From assembly GCA_002329675.1 (NCBI GenBank), contig DCUA01000107.1, positions 1 to 5,278 on the forward strand: a stretch of DNA of 5,278 nt. Reading direction: 5' to 3'. Below are positions 1-5,179 of this stretch, piece after piece. The notes below the pieces were generated by a model that ran no database searches, had not been told where the DNA came from, and saw only the letters and a list, made by a program, of their open reading frames with translations. A program made the translations under genes and the position numbers. How positions within the stretch are numbered: position 1 is the stretch's first letter; each line of letters starts with the position of its first letter. The DNA is from Firmicutes bacterium UBA1426. GTDB taxonomy: Bacteria; Bacillota; Clostridia; Peptostreptococcales; Anaerovoracaceae.

Positions 1-943
1 TCTTAGTGGCCTCGGCCAGAGTGATGGTCGGCGTGGTGATCTGATAGGTCGCCGGGTTTTCACCGTTGGTCCCGCCGTCCAGAATATAATTGATGTTATA
101 AGTGGTTTTTGTAACAGTTTTATAAAAACTAAATGAACTAAAATTTATGTCGTTAATGGTAATGGTCGGGATCGTAATGGACACCGGATCACTCACATTA
201 ACTATAGTGTACCCCGGCTGCACCTGTATGGAATCATCACTAAAGTACCCCCCATATGCATTTCCATTTACAGCTCCTGCTTTGGTGTCTCCCCAATAGG
301 CAAGGCTACCGGTCAGATAACCATCATAGATATTGAATGTGCTGTTGCTTACAGCACCAAGCGCCTCATGAGTAGCCTGCTCATCTACCGGAAGCCCAAT
401 CAATTGTCCGCCATACATATTGAATGTACCGCCTACCAGATAAAATGCCTGCCCGGCGGCAATGATTCCACCTGAATAAAAATTGACTGTCCCTCCCGTT
501 TGCTTTATTCCGCTAGTATCGTTGCCAGAGTTCGTGTTGAGAATCGATCCCATTTTTGTGTCACTGGTATCTTTAATGTTTAATTCGCCGCTGCTGACTA
601 TGATTACTGGTGAATTTGCATCCGAATCCGAATATGTACTTCTTGTTATTGTTTTGCCGTACAGGTCGAGTATGATGGCCTTACCCTTGTCAAAGGTCAG
701 CGGGCTTTCAACATGAATATCATGGCCAAGCTGAATATACGCCGTGCCTGAAGAAAGGCCGTTTGCATAGTTTATAGCGTCAGCCAGTGTGCCGGCGCCC
801 ATCCAATTCTCGGCATCTGGCTTGCAACCATCAACTTCCGCCTCGCCCCATTTTGCTTCCGGTGTATACGCTAGCGCCACATTAGGCAGCATGGTTATCA
901 CCATGCACAGCGCTAAGATGATAATTAATAGTTTTTTTATCAT
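1..943 (-). CDS. Secreted surface protein, beta-helix-like N-terminal part plus InlB B/Flg_new-type repeat (partial, C-terminus beyond window)
   Basis: The frame is open from the ATG at 943 to the left edge, giving 314 codons with no stop. The start has GAGAGGA upstream with 7 bases between AGGA and ATG. Residues 1-25 form a clear signal peptide: MIKK, a hydrophobic core, then A-L-A before Tyr26. Residues about 110-235 carry repeated short beta-strand units of the type GxxNIKD, GTVNFYSGG, GTFNMYGGQ and STFNIYDGY, as in right-handed beta-helix (pectin-lyase-like) surface proteins. Residues 282-314 (YNINYILDGGTNG, then TPTITLAEATK) match the start of a Listeria-Bacteroides repeat (InlB B-repeat / Flg_new family), usually present in several copies before a wall anchor. 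The protein is therefore exported and probably cell-surface attached, perhaps an adhesin or glycan-binding protein; the anchor is not in view. It follows the small Cys-rich gene by 19 bases, probably as one transcript. The substrate is unknown. Confidence 0.85.
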   Translation of the reverse strand, partial: MIKKLLIIILALCMVITMLPNVALAYTPEAKWGEAEVDGCKPDAENWMGAGTLADAINYANGLSSGTAYIQLGHDIHVESPLTFDKGKAIILDLYGKTITRSTYSDSDANSPVIIVSSGELNIKDTSDTKMGSILNTNSGNDTSGIKQTGGTVNFYSGGIIAAGQAFYLVGGTFNMYGGQLIGLPVDEQATHEALGAVSNSTFNIYDGYLTGSLAYWGDTKAGAVNGNAYGGYFSDDSIQVQPGYTIVNVSDPVSITIPTITINDINFSSFSFYKTVTKTTYNINYILDGGTNGENPATYQITTPTITLAEATK

Positions 944-962
944 GTTTCATTCCTCTCTTTCA

Positions 963-1178
963 TTAAACTAGAATCCTTTTCGGCCAGTAGCATACGCCGA
1001 CATCCAGCGCACGTGGCCTGTCCAGATGAAAGTCAGCGTAATGGCAATACCAGCACTGTCGCATCCCATCGGGGGCATCGGTTCTTGATTCAAAGGCAGG
1101 GCAAACTTGTTTCGGCCACACATTACCTTCCGCATTGGGGGCGTCTAGGGGACTATCCTCACGCCTTCGCTTTTCCAT
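963..1178 (-). CDS. Small cysteine-rich protein, possible zinc-binding (71 aa), function unknown
   Basis: The 71-residue frame starts at the ATG at 1178, with AAGGAG at 1188-1193 (9-base spacing), which supports real translation. The N-terminal third is charged and disordered-looking (MEKRRRED). The C-terminal half is compact, with Cys26, Cys42, Cys45 and Cys63 plus His46 and His51. The core reads QCWYCHYADFHL, followed by a DVGVCYWPK tail. Four cysteines including a CxxC suggest a structural zinc site or a small redox or iron-binding knuckle. There is no signal peptide or membrane segment, so it is probably cytosolic. It lies 19 bases upstream of the surface protein on the same strand, consistent with co-transcription. 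The aromatic, Cys-rich style resembles small hypothetical proteins of clostridial accessory elements, but I cannot name a family. The overlapping plus-strand frame lacks comparable support. Confidence 0.7.
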   Translation of the reverse strand: MEKRRREDSPLDAPNAEGNVWPKQVCPAFESRTDAPDGMRQCWYCHYADFHLDRPRALDVGVCYWPKRILV

Positions 1179-1251
1179 TGGCTTACGCTCCTTTTATAAA
1201 AAATCGTTGATTTATCATGTTTTGATACCACAAGCCTAGCATGCGCTAAAG

Positions 1252-1280
1252 AAAAAATTAGTCTTTGCTCATAAAAGACT
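1252..1280 (-). terminator. Possible weak rho-independent terminator after the two-component operon
   Basis: On the minus strand AGTCTTT (1274-1280) pairs with AAAGACT (1260-1266) across a 7-base loop. After two A residues comes a run of six T (1252-1257). The stem has only 7 bp and two G:C pairs, so it would be a weak or leaky terminator. On the plus strand the same stem is followed by a short T-run (1283-1287), so it could act in both directions. Confidence 0.45.
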
Positions 1281-1321
1281 CATTTTTACACTTAATCAAA
1301 CAGATCCTCTTTATTTTTCTC

Positions 1322-1350
1322 TTGACAAACCAAAGTCAATAAACCGGTTT
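1322..1350. repeat. Inverted repeat TTGAC-N8-GTCAA and adjacent palindrome AAACCGGTTT, possible operator
   Basis: Positions 1322-1326 and 1335-1339 form TTGAC/GTCAA with an 8-base spacer. Two bases later AAACCGGTTT (1341-1350) is a perfect 10-bp palindrome. Symmetric sites next to each other in an AT-rich gap suggest protein binding, but no regulator can be assigned. LytTR regulators usually bind direct repeats, so this is not an obvious site for the neighbouring regulator. Confidence 0.3.
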
Positions 1351-1387
1351 TGGAAATCACCACCTACAAATTAGCAATCACATCTGC

Positions 1388-2674
1388 TCACACCAGAAGG
1401 CGTACCCGAAAAATACCGTTTTCGCTTTTATAAAGCAACTCACCATCATACTTCTTTGCAAAGGCGATGACGCTCCTGCTGCCGATGCCATGGCCTTCTT
1501 CATAGGAAACAGGATATCCGCTTTCGTCAAGCACGACATCTTCGGCACAGGGGTTTTCTATTTCCAGCAGTAGCCGCCCCACGCTTTGGCTGGTGAAGCG
1601 TAGAAAAGGGACCCGATTCTGCGGCAGCTTTTTGCAGGCCTGGATGGCGTTTTCCATCAGGTTTGAAACCACCATAGAAAGTTCCAGATCGTCAACCTTC
1701 AAGCCGCCGGGAATATCCAGGGTGATCTCTGTCGCAATGTCTGCCCGCTCCGCAAGGCCCGCATAGTGGCTGACGGCGGCATTTACGGCAGGGTTTTCGC
1801 AGTAGGCCCTGATGATTTTGGGCACCGCCGCATTTTGACTTTGAAGCAAAGCAGCGGCCTCAGCGGTTTCACCCTGCTGTAAAAGCTCCAGAAGCACATT
1901 GTTGAAGTGGCGGCGGTCATGGGAGGCCCGGCTGTTCTGAGCCGACACCTTCTCCATAAGCTCCAGTTGTCGGGACATATTCCCCGCAGCCAGCTTCAGA
2001 TATTCCCGCTCCGCCTCCATTATATGGTTTTCCTCCCGCAGGGCATATTGCTCTGTGGTGGTTTTGAGCGAACGGATAATGGAAACATATACCGACAAGC
2101 CTAACAGGATGAGAAGCAGAAGAGGTACGTAGTTATTCGTCAGAATTTCCTCGATGTCGCCGCTGAAAAAGTATGCCAAGAAGCAAGCCAGCAGCGAGGC
2201 AATGGGCAATATGTAGATGTGCCAATAATCCAACACCTTGCGATACACCTTTGATACCCTCTTGTGAAACGCCACAATAATAGCTGAAAAAAGGATCAAG
2301 CGCAGATACACGATGCCATAAATGGGGTTGGGGAAAATATCACGAAGTATGTAACTCAAAATCACCACTGCGACATAAAAATTCAGCATGGTAATATAGC
2401 TGAAGATCCACTGCACAATTTTATCACTGAAAAGAGGCTTCAGGCCAATTCCGATCACGATCAGCATAGCAAAGTCAACGTAAAATACAGCAGTGTAGTT
2501 TTCTGTCAGATAAAAGTAATAGTTTGCACTGACATTTCCTATCAGTATTATGGTTGTTACAAAAATGTATAAAAATTTACTTTTGTACTTCGGCGTTGCC
2601 ATGGTGGAAAGCAACAGCACCAGCATCAAATCTGTGACGACTGATCGCGAAAGATCGGGGAAGATTGATGTCAT
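1388..2674 (-). CDS. AgrC-like sensor histidine kinase (HPK10 / GHKL family)
   Basis: This 428-residue membrane kinase of a peptide- or ligand-sensing two-component system should autophosphorylate on histidine and pass phosphate to the LytTR regulator encoded just upstream. Residues 1-200 contain six to seven hydrophobic segments (about 12-28, 34-56, 61-78, 90-110, 121-136, 152-170, 182-200), the usual AgrC-type sensor. A coiled-coil-like linker spans about 203-247. The phosphoacceptor motif is SHDRRHFNN with His252, and a CENPAVNAAV motif lies at 292-301. The ATPase N-box is SNLMENA (337-343, Asn338 and Asn342) and the glycine box is GHGIGSRS (394-401). The ATG at 2674 overlaps the regulator stop as ATGA and has GGAGGA 6 bases upstream, so the pair is translationally coupled. 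No AgrB or AgrD gene is visible nearby, so the signal is unknown. All key residues are present, so it looks functional. Confidence 0.93.
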   Translation of the reverse strand: MTSIFPDLSRSVVTDLMLVLLLSTMATPKYKSKFLYIFVTTIILIGNVSANYYFYLTENYTAVFYVDFAMLIVIGIGLKPLFSDKIVQWIFSYITMLNFYVAVVILSYILRDIFPNPIYGIVYLRLILFSAIIVAFHKRVSKVYRKVLDYWHIYILPIASLLACFLAYFFSGDIEEILTNNYVPLLLLILLGLSVYVSIIRSLKTTTEQYALREENHIMEAEREYLKLAAGNMSRQLELMEKVSAQNSRASHDRRHFNNVLLELLQQGETAEAAALLQSQNAAVPKIIRAYCENPAVNAAVSHYAGLAERADIATEITLDIPGGLKVDDLELSMVVSNLMENAIQACKKLPQNRVPFLRFTSQSVGRLLLEIENPCAEDVVLDESGYPVSYEEGHGIGSRSVIAFAKKYDGELLYKSENGIFRVRLLV

Positions 2675-3408
2675 TGTCCATCCTCCTTTGCCATCAGGTA
2701 GTCCAAGTAGGTATCTCGCACCCTAGGGTATTGCTTGGCCGCAATAGGAACGAACTTTCCGCCGTACAGGGTGAAGCTATCTCTGACGAAAAGCTCCACC
2801 CGCCGCATATTTACCACAAACGAAGTATGACATTGCAAAAAATGCCTGTCCTTCAGGATCGGTGAGATATATTCTGAAAATTTTTCCCTAATAGTTCGGC
2901 TGGCAACATCCTCGCCCTTTGTCAGACTGAAGATGACAGAGTGACTGCGGTATTCACAACAGTTGATTTCCGACAGTTTGATCACCCGAAGGCCACCGGT
3001 GGTCTTTACGGTGAATGTCTGCTCTGCAGCAAGGTCTGCCTTAGAGATGGCCAGGGTCAGCGTATCAAATAACTGGGTTTTTTCAATAGGTTTTATGAGA
3101 TAATTCAGTGGGCTTGCCATGTATGCCTGCAAGGCAAACTGGGGTTCTGTAGTGGCATAGATGATCTGGGCCTCCCGGTCAAGACGACGGATTTCTTTGC
3201 CCAATTCCAAACCGTTCACCATAGGCATGACTATGTCCAATATGTAAAGGTGAAAGCTCTCTGCTCCAATGGCCTTCAACAGCCCGTCCGAGTGGGAGAA
3301 TTCTGTCACTTCGGCATCAAGATTATTATCGGATAGGTACTGATTGATCAGCAATACCAGGCTTTGCAGTCCCTCCGGCATATCATCGCAGACGGCAATA
3401 CGAAGCAT
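2671..3408 (-). CDS. LytTR-family response regulator (AgrA/LytR-like)
   Basis: This 245-residue transcription regulator has an N-terminal receiver domain (about 1-122) and a C-terminal LytTR DNA-binding domain (about 132-238). Receiver residues are intact: acidic pair Asp8-Asp9 in AVCDD, phosphoacceptor Asp58 in YILDIVMP, the Thr86/Thr87 switch and Lys106 in YLIKP. The LytTR part shows FTVKTTGGLRVIKLSEI, then CEYRSHSVIF and the ending FLQCHTSFVVNM, all typical. Such regulators bind direct repeats upstream of promoters of surface, bacteriocin or virulence genes. I chose the ATG at 3408, 8 bases after AGGAGG (3417-3422). A GTG at 3417 would add three residues but lies inside that ribosome binding site. 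The gene is first in the operon with the kinase. A plausible target is the surface-protein pair downstream, by inference from proximity only. Confidence 0.95.
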   Translation of the reverse strand: MLRIAVCDDMPEGLQSLVLLINQYLSDNNLDAEVTEFSHSDGLLKAIGAESFHLYILDIVMPMVNGLELGKEIRRLDREAQIIYATTEPQFALQAYMASPLNYLIKPIEKTQLFDTLTLAISKADLAAEQTFTVKTTGGLRVIKLSEINCCEYRSHSVIFSLTKGEDVASRTIREKFSEYISPILKDRHFLQCHTSFVVNMRRVELFVRDSFTLYGGKFVPIAAKQYPRVRDTYLDYLMAKEDGQ

Positions 3409-3416
3409 AGTGGTCA

Positions 3417-3422
3417 CCTCCT
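3417..3422 (-). promoter_or_regulatory. Ribosome binding site that fixes the regulator start
   Basis: AAGGAGGTGA on the minus strand is a near-perfect Shine-Dalgarno sequence (core AGGAGG at 3417-3422), 8 bases before the ATG at 3408. The in-frame GTG at 3415-3417 is part of this site and cannot be the start. Confidence 0.85.
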
Positions 3423-3498
3423 TGAGCGGGTATCTTTTCCTCTATATTGAATACCGGCTCTGGTTTAAATAAATCTGTCTATATTTGGTCTCACAGCT

Positions 3499-3527
3499 AT
3501 TGTACCATGTTTGAAGTTATCAATTAA
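3499..3527 (-). promoter_or_regulatory. Probable promoter of the two-component operon (extended -10)
   Basis: On the minus strand the -10 hexamer TACAAT (3499-3504) is preceded by TGG (3505-3507), an extended -10. A weak -35, TTAATT (3522-3527), is 17 bases upstream. The expected transcript start near 3492 leaves a leader of about 85 bases before the regulator ATG. No convincing LytTR direct repeat was found near it. Confidence 0.5.
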
Positions 3528-3740
3528 GTGATATCAGAAATTGTGTATCACCTTGAGCGCACCACATTGAAAAAGAAACAGGAGCGAAAGAAAGAAGAAC
3601 GGATGGAAGAACTGGATCTAAAGATCAAAAGGAACAAGCAGAGGAAAGCTAGTGGAGAGATGATAGACAATCTGCCAGCACTGAATTCCGGGAAGAGGAC
3701 GCAACTGGCAGTGATTTTAAGGGGAATTAGAGGTATCTAA
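3528..3740 (+). CDS. Lys/Glu-rich 70-codon frame, possible gene remnant (unrecognised)
   Basis: The frame opens with GTG directly after an in-frame TAA (3525-3527) and has no Shine-Dalgarno sequence. Its 5' end overlaps the -35 region of the divergent two-component promoter. The product is very basic and helical-looking: TLKKKQERKKEERMEEL, then KIKRNKQRKASGEMIDNLPAL. This suggests a coiled-coil or nucleic-acid-binding tail of a larger protein. A shorter start at ATG 3603 would give 45 residues but also lacks a good ribosome binding site. The frame sits immediately upstream of a truncated pseudogene, so it is most likely debris from a lost mobile-element or phage gene. I do not recognise the family and cannot show that it is expressed. 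Confidence 0.3.
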   Translation: MISEIVYHLERTTLKKKQERKKEERMEELDLKIKRNKQRKASGEMIDNLPALNSGKRTQLAVILRGIRGI

Positions 3741-3745
3741 ACTAA

Positions 3746-4162
3746 TATTCTAACAATGGGGAAGTTCTTACTTGTCTTGGCGTATCTGCAACCCGTAACG
3801 AGCGACTTGCTAATATCTTCTATCGGTTGACCCTCATTGAAGCCTATGGAACAGGTGTGCCTAAGATTCTGAACAGCTACAAAGGCTTTGCCCGACAGCC
3901 GGAAATTGTAACTACCGACAATGCCTTCAAGATCATCCTTCCTAACAAGAATGAGAAATCACAGGATTCCGATTTGAATTCGGATGAAAAGCGTATTATT
4001 GGCCTTTTAGGCCGGCTGGGGAAAATTACACGAAAAGATGTTGAAGCAGAGCTCGACATTTCACAAACCATGGCGGGTAGGATCCTCAAGAGCATGGTCA
4101 ATAAACAACTTATTGAGACTCTTGGCCGAGGTAAAAATACTACCTATGTGTTGAGAAGATAA
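3746..4162 (+). pseudogene. C-terminal remnant of an AlbA_2/RecG-like ATP-binding regulator with winged-helix domain
   Basis: The frame is open from 3746, just after a TAA, to the TAA at 4160-4162 (138 codons). It contains LGVSATRNERLANIFYRL and LIEAYGTGVPKIL, the conserved end of the HATPase_c_4 domain of 'RecG-like' putative transcriptional regulators with an N-terminal AlbA_2 (Schlafen-like) domain. After NAFKIILPN and a short linker, residues of the type ITRKDVEAELDISQTMAGRILKSM form a winged helix-turn-helix. Full-length relatives are about 450-490 residues, so roughly the first 70% is missing, including the AlbA_2 domain. The homologous residues begin around 3773, and the 9 or so codons before them do not fit the family, marking a deletion or insertion junction. 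A TTG at 3827 could initiate an isolated C-terminal fragment but has no ribosome binding site. It is most likely non-functional. Confidence 0.8.
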
Positions 4163-4258
4163 TTGTAAGTCCTGTCGGGACAATAGAGGAATGACGTCCA
4201 TTACATTTAACTTTCTTCCGAATTCGATATAAGCCTTTTTTTTCGCGGAGTCCCACAT

Positions 4259-4296
4259 AATCGTCCGGAAACCGCCCGGGCGATCACCGGACGATT
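4259..4296. repeat. GC-rich 10-bp inverted repeat with inner palindrome
   Basis: AATCGTCCGG (4259-4268) is perfectly complementary to CCGGACGATT (4287-4296). The 18-base loop holds the self-complementary CGCCCGGGCG (4273-4282). The right arm ends in a short T-run (ATTTTAG), so it could act as a weak plus-strand terminator. It is GC-rich in an AT-rich surrounding, so it could also be a recombinase site or a residue of a mobile element. Confidence 0.5.
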
Positions 4297-4309
4297 TTAG
4301 CTGAGCCTG

Positions 4310-4320
4310 GTGTCAGACAC
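4310..4320. repeat. Palindrome GTGTC-A-GACAC
   Basis: Five-base perfect arms around a single central A, directly before TATAATAT (4321-4328). The function is unknown. It could be a protein-binding site or a foot of a larger imported repeat. Confidence 0.35.
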
Positions 4321-4390
4321 TATAATATCTAATTATAAGGGATTATAAAACGCTGGAGAGTCTGGCAAGTTGAGGCACGTGCATAAAATC

Positions 4391-4420
4391 TTGACAATAG
4401 TATATACTACGATATATACT
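4391..4420 (+). promoter_or_regulatory. vapBC promoter
   Basis: A consensus -35 TTGACA (4391-4396) and -10 TATACT (4415-4420) are separated by 18 bases. Transcription should start near 4427, leaving a very short leader before the vapB ATG at 4444. The hexamers are overlapped by a long inverted repeat, as expected for an autoregulated toxin-antitoxin operon. Confidence 0.8.
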
Positions 4421-4424
4421 ATTG
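4395..4424. promoter_or_regulatory. Probable VapB/VapBC operator (perfect 12-bp inverted repeat)
   Basis: CAATAGTATATA (4395-4406) and TATATACTATTG (4413-4424) are exact reverse complements around a 6-base spacer CTACGA. The left arm region also contains the self-complementary AGTATATACT (4399-4408). The repeat covers the end of the -35, the spacer and the -10, so bound VapB or VapBC would block RNA polymerase. This is the standard place for an AbrB-fold antitoxin operator. The symmetry is seen directly; binding by VapB is inferred. Confidence 0.75.
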
Positions 4425-4431
4425 GTAAAGT

Positions 4432-4438
4432 GAGGTGA
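4432..4438 (+). promoter_or_regulatory. Ribosome binding site that fixes the vapB start
   Basis: GAGGTGA, with core GAGG at 4432-4435, lies 8 bases before the ATG at 4444. An in-frame GTG at 4435 falls inside this site and is therefore not the start. Confidence 0.75.
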
Positions 4439-4443
4439 GTAAA

Positions 4444-4674
4444 ATGGAAACCGCAAAACTATTTGCTAACGGCAAAAGCCAAGCTGTCCGTCTACCAAAA
4501 GAATACCGTTTTTCGGGCGATGAAGTTTATATAAAGAAAGTGGGTAATACTGTTATGCTATTCCCAAAAGAACGTGCGTGGGAGACTTTTATTGAAGGTC
4601 TTAACAGTTTTACTGATGACTTTTTTGCGGACGGACGTAATCAAGGCGATCAAGCTCCGAGGGAAACACTATGA
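4444..4674 (+). CDS. vapB: VapB-family antitoxin (AbrB/SpoVT-type DNA-binding)
   Basis: This 76-residue antitoxin has an N-terminal swapped-hairpin AbrB/MazE-like DNA-binding domain (about 1-45): [20 protein letters not shown], then [16 protein letters not shown], the VagC/VapB signature. The acidic, aromatic tail (about 47-70: [16 protein letters not shown]) should wrap and inhibit the toxin. The protein neutralises VapC by direct binding and, with it, represses the operon. The ATG at 4444 is chosen over the GTG at 4435, which lies inside the Shine-Dalgarno sequence. Its stop overlaps the vapC start as ATGA. The inverted repeat 20 bases upstream is the likely operator. The length and motifs are complete, so it appears functional. 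Confidence 0.93.
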   Translation: METAKLFANGKSQAVRLPKEYRFSGDEVYIKKVGNTVMLFPKERAWETFIEGLNSFTDDFFADGRNQGDQAPRETL

Positions 4675-5069
4675 GGTACATGCTGGATACAAATATATGT
4701 ATATATCTCATAAAGAAAAAGCCGGAAAGCGTACTCAAAAATCTTAACTTACACATGGATGAGGGTATCGCTATTTCTGTAATCACTCTTGCGGAGCTCA
4801 AACATGGAGTAGAGGCAAGTCAATATCCGGAAAAAAATGCAATTGCGCTTAATCAGTTTTTGTCCATTGTAGACATATTGCCATTTGATGATGATGCGGC
4901 TGCAGAATATGGAAAAATTTGTGCAACGTTACGGCGACAAGGAACCCCGATTGGAGTTATGGATATGCTGATTGCCGCACATGCAAAGGCAAAAGGACTT
5001 ATCATAATCTCTAATAATGTCAGGGAATTTGCAAGAGTTGAGGGACTCGAACTGAAGAATTGGGCATAA
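4671..5069 (+). CDS. vapC: VapC-family PIN-domain ribonuclease toxin
   Basis: This 132-residue single PIN domain is a Mg-dependent endoribonuclease; family members cleave tRNA (initiator tRNA in the enterobacterial relatives) or rRNA and stop translation until VapB is restored. The active-site acidic residues are visible: Asp6 in [10 protein letters not shown], Glu42 in ITLAELKHG and Asp98 in [11 protein letters not shown]. The C-terminal SNNVREF motif (114-120) takes the place of the fourth acidic site, as in the VapC/MvpT subgroup, which has TNN-REF. The tail ends with VEGLELKNW, as expected. GAGGG (4659-4663) lies 7 bases before the ATG at 4671, and the ATGA overlap with vapB gives coupled translation. 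Nothing indicates inactivation. Toxicity and RNA target are inferred from the family. Confidence 0.95.
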   Translation: MRYMLDTNICIYLIKKKPESVLKNLNLHMDEGIAISVITLAELKHGVEASQYPEKNAIALNQFLSIVDILPFDDDAAAEYGKICATLRRQGTPIGVMDMLIAAHAKAKGLIIISNNVREFARVEGLELKNWA

Positions 5070-5079
5070 TTGGGGTCTG

Positions 5080-5115
5080 CTGAGCAAGTCAATATAATGA
5101 AGAAGACTTGTTCAG
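5080..5115 (+). repeat. 11-bp stem-loop directly downstream of vapC
   Basis: CTGAGCAAGTC (5080-5090) pairs with GACTTGTTCAG (5105-5115), 11 bp with one G:U in RNA, around a 14-base AT-rich loop. It begins 10 bases after the vapC stop. There is no T-run after it, so it is not a classic terminator by itself. Confidence 0.6.
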
Positions 5116-5116
5116 G

Positions 5117-5131
5117 GTGGGCAAAGCCCAC
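5117..5131 (+). repeat. 6-bp GC-rich hairpin with AAA loop
   Basis: GTGGGC (5117-5122) and GCCCAC (5126-5131) form a perfect stem around a 3-base loop, one base after the preceding stem-loop. It is followed by ACAAAA rather than T residues, so intrinsic termination on the plus strand is unlikely. Confidence 0.55.
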
Positions 5132-5134
5132 ACA

Positions 5135-5179
5135 AAATAGGCTGGCAACTTGAAATAGCTCTGTTTTCAGCCCCTATTT
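5135..5179 (+). repeat. Third stem-loop after vapC (AAATAGGCTG / CAG-CC-CCTATTT)
   Basis: AAATAGGCTG (5135-5144) pairs with CAG (5168-5170) and CCTATTT (5173-5179), leaving a two-base CC bulge and a 23-base loop. It could be the 3' end of the vapBC transcript, but the T-run is short. The next 99 bases to the window edge hold no supportable gene, only a 25-codon minus-strand frame (5178-5255) without clear support. Confidence 0.45.

Larger units (their letters stand above)
1179..1387. other. Intergenic region between the kinase gene and the small Cys-rich gene
   Basis: About 209 bases hold no supportable gene. The contents are the kinase 3' end, a TTGAC/GTCAA inverted repeat (1322-1339), a perfect palindrome AAACCGGTTT (1341-1350), a weak minus-strand terminator-like hairpin (1252-1280) and the ribosome binding site of the small Cys-rich gene (1188-1193). 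Only a poor minus-strand promoter is visible downstream of the hairpin (TTTAGC, 17 bases, TATCAA). It is therefore unclear whether the surface-protein pair has its own promoter or is transcribed by read-through from the two-component operon. Confidence 0.6.
4163..4390. other. Gene-free stretch between the pseudogene and vapBC
   Basis: I see no supportable gene here. Besides the GC-rich inverted repeat and the small palindrome listed separately, it contains TGTCGGGACA (a near-palindrome at 4173-4182), a T-run near 4235-4243 and a direct repeat ATTATAA-GGG-ATTATAA (4332-4348). A minus-strand frame through 4061-4258 runs antisense to the pseudogene and is not credible as a gene. Confidence 0.6.

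Noticed and set aside
483..971. Two plus-strand frames (77 and 60 codons) in the first kilobase
   Set aside because: They are antisense to the well-supported secreted protein with signal peptide and repeat motifs, and lack ribosome binding sites and recognisable motifs.
1013..1210. Plus-strand 65-codon frame
   Set aside because: It is antisense to the small Cys-rich gene, which has a strong ribosome binding site and patterned cysteines.
1258..1299. Minus-strand 13-codon frame with TTG start and GAGG upstream, containing one cysteine; considered as an Agr-type signal peptide
   Set aside because: Too short, ends inside the terminator-like hairpin, has no leader or recognition sequence, and no AgrB processing enzyme is nearby.
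1322..1350. TTGACA at 1322-1327 as a plus-strand -35 element
   Set aside because: The hexamer 17-18 bases downstream lies in CCGGTTT and does not resemble a -10. No plus-strand gene follows. The symmetry explains it better.
3480..3530. Possible LytTR direct repeat (autoregulation) near the two-component promoter
   Set aside because: Candidate half-sites such as ACAGCTATT and GAAGTTATC match the usual half-site poorly and are not convincingly spaced.
4061..4258. Minus-strand 65-codon frame beginning at 4258
   Set aside because: No good ribosome binding site; most of it is antisense to the winged-helix pseudogene tail.
4853..5131. Minus-strand 92-codon frame
   Set aside because: It is the antisense shadow of vapC, whose PIN-domain residues are all recognisable.
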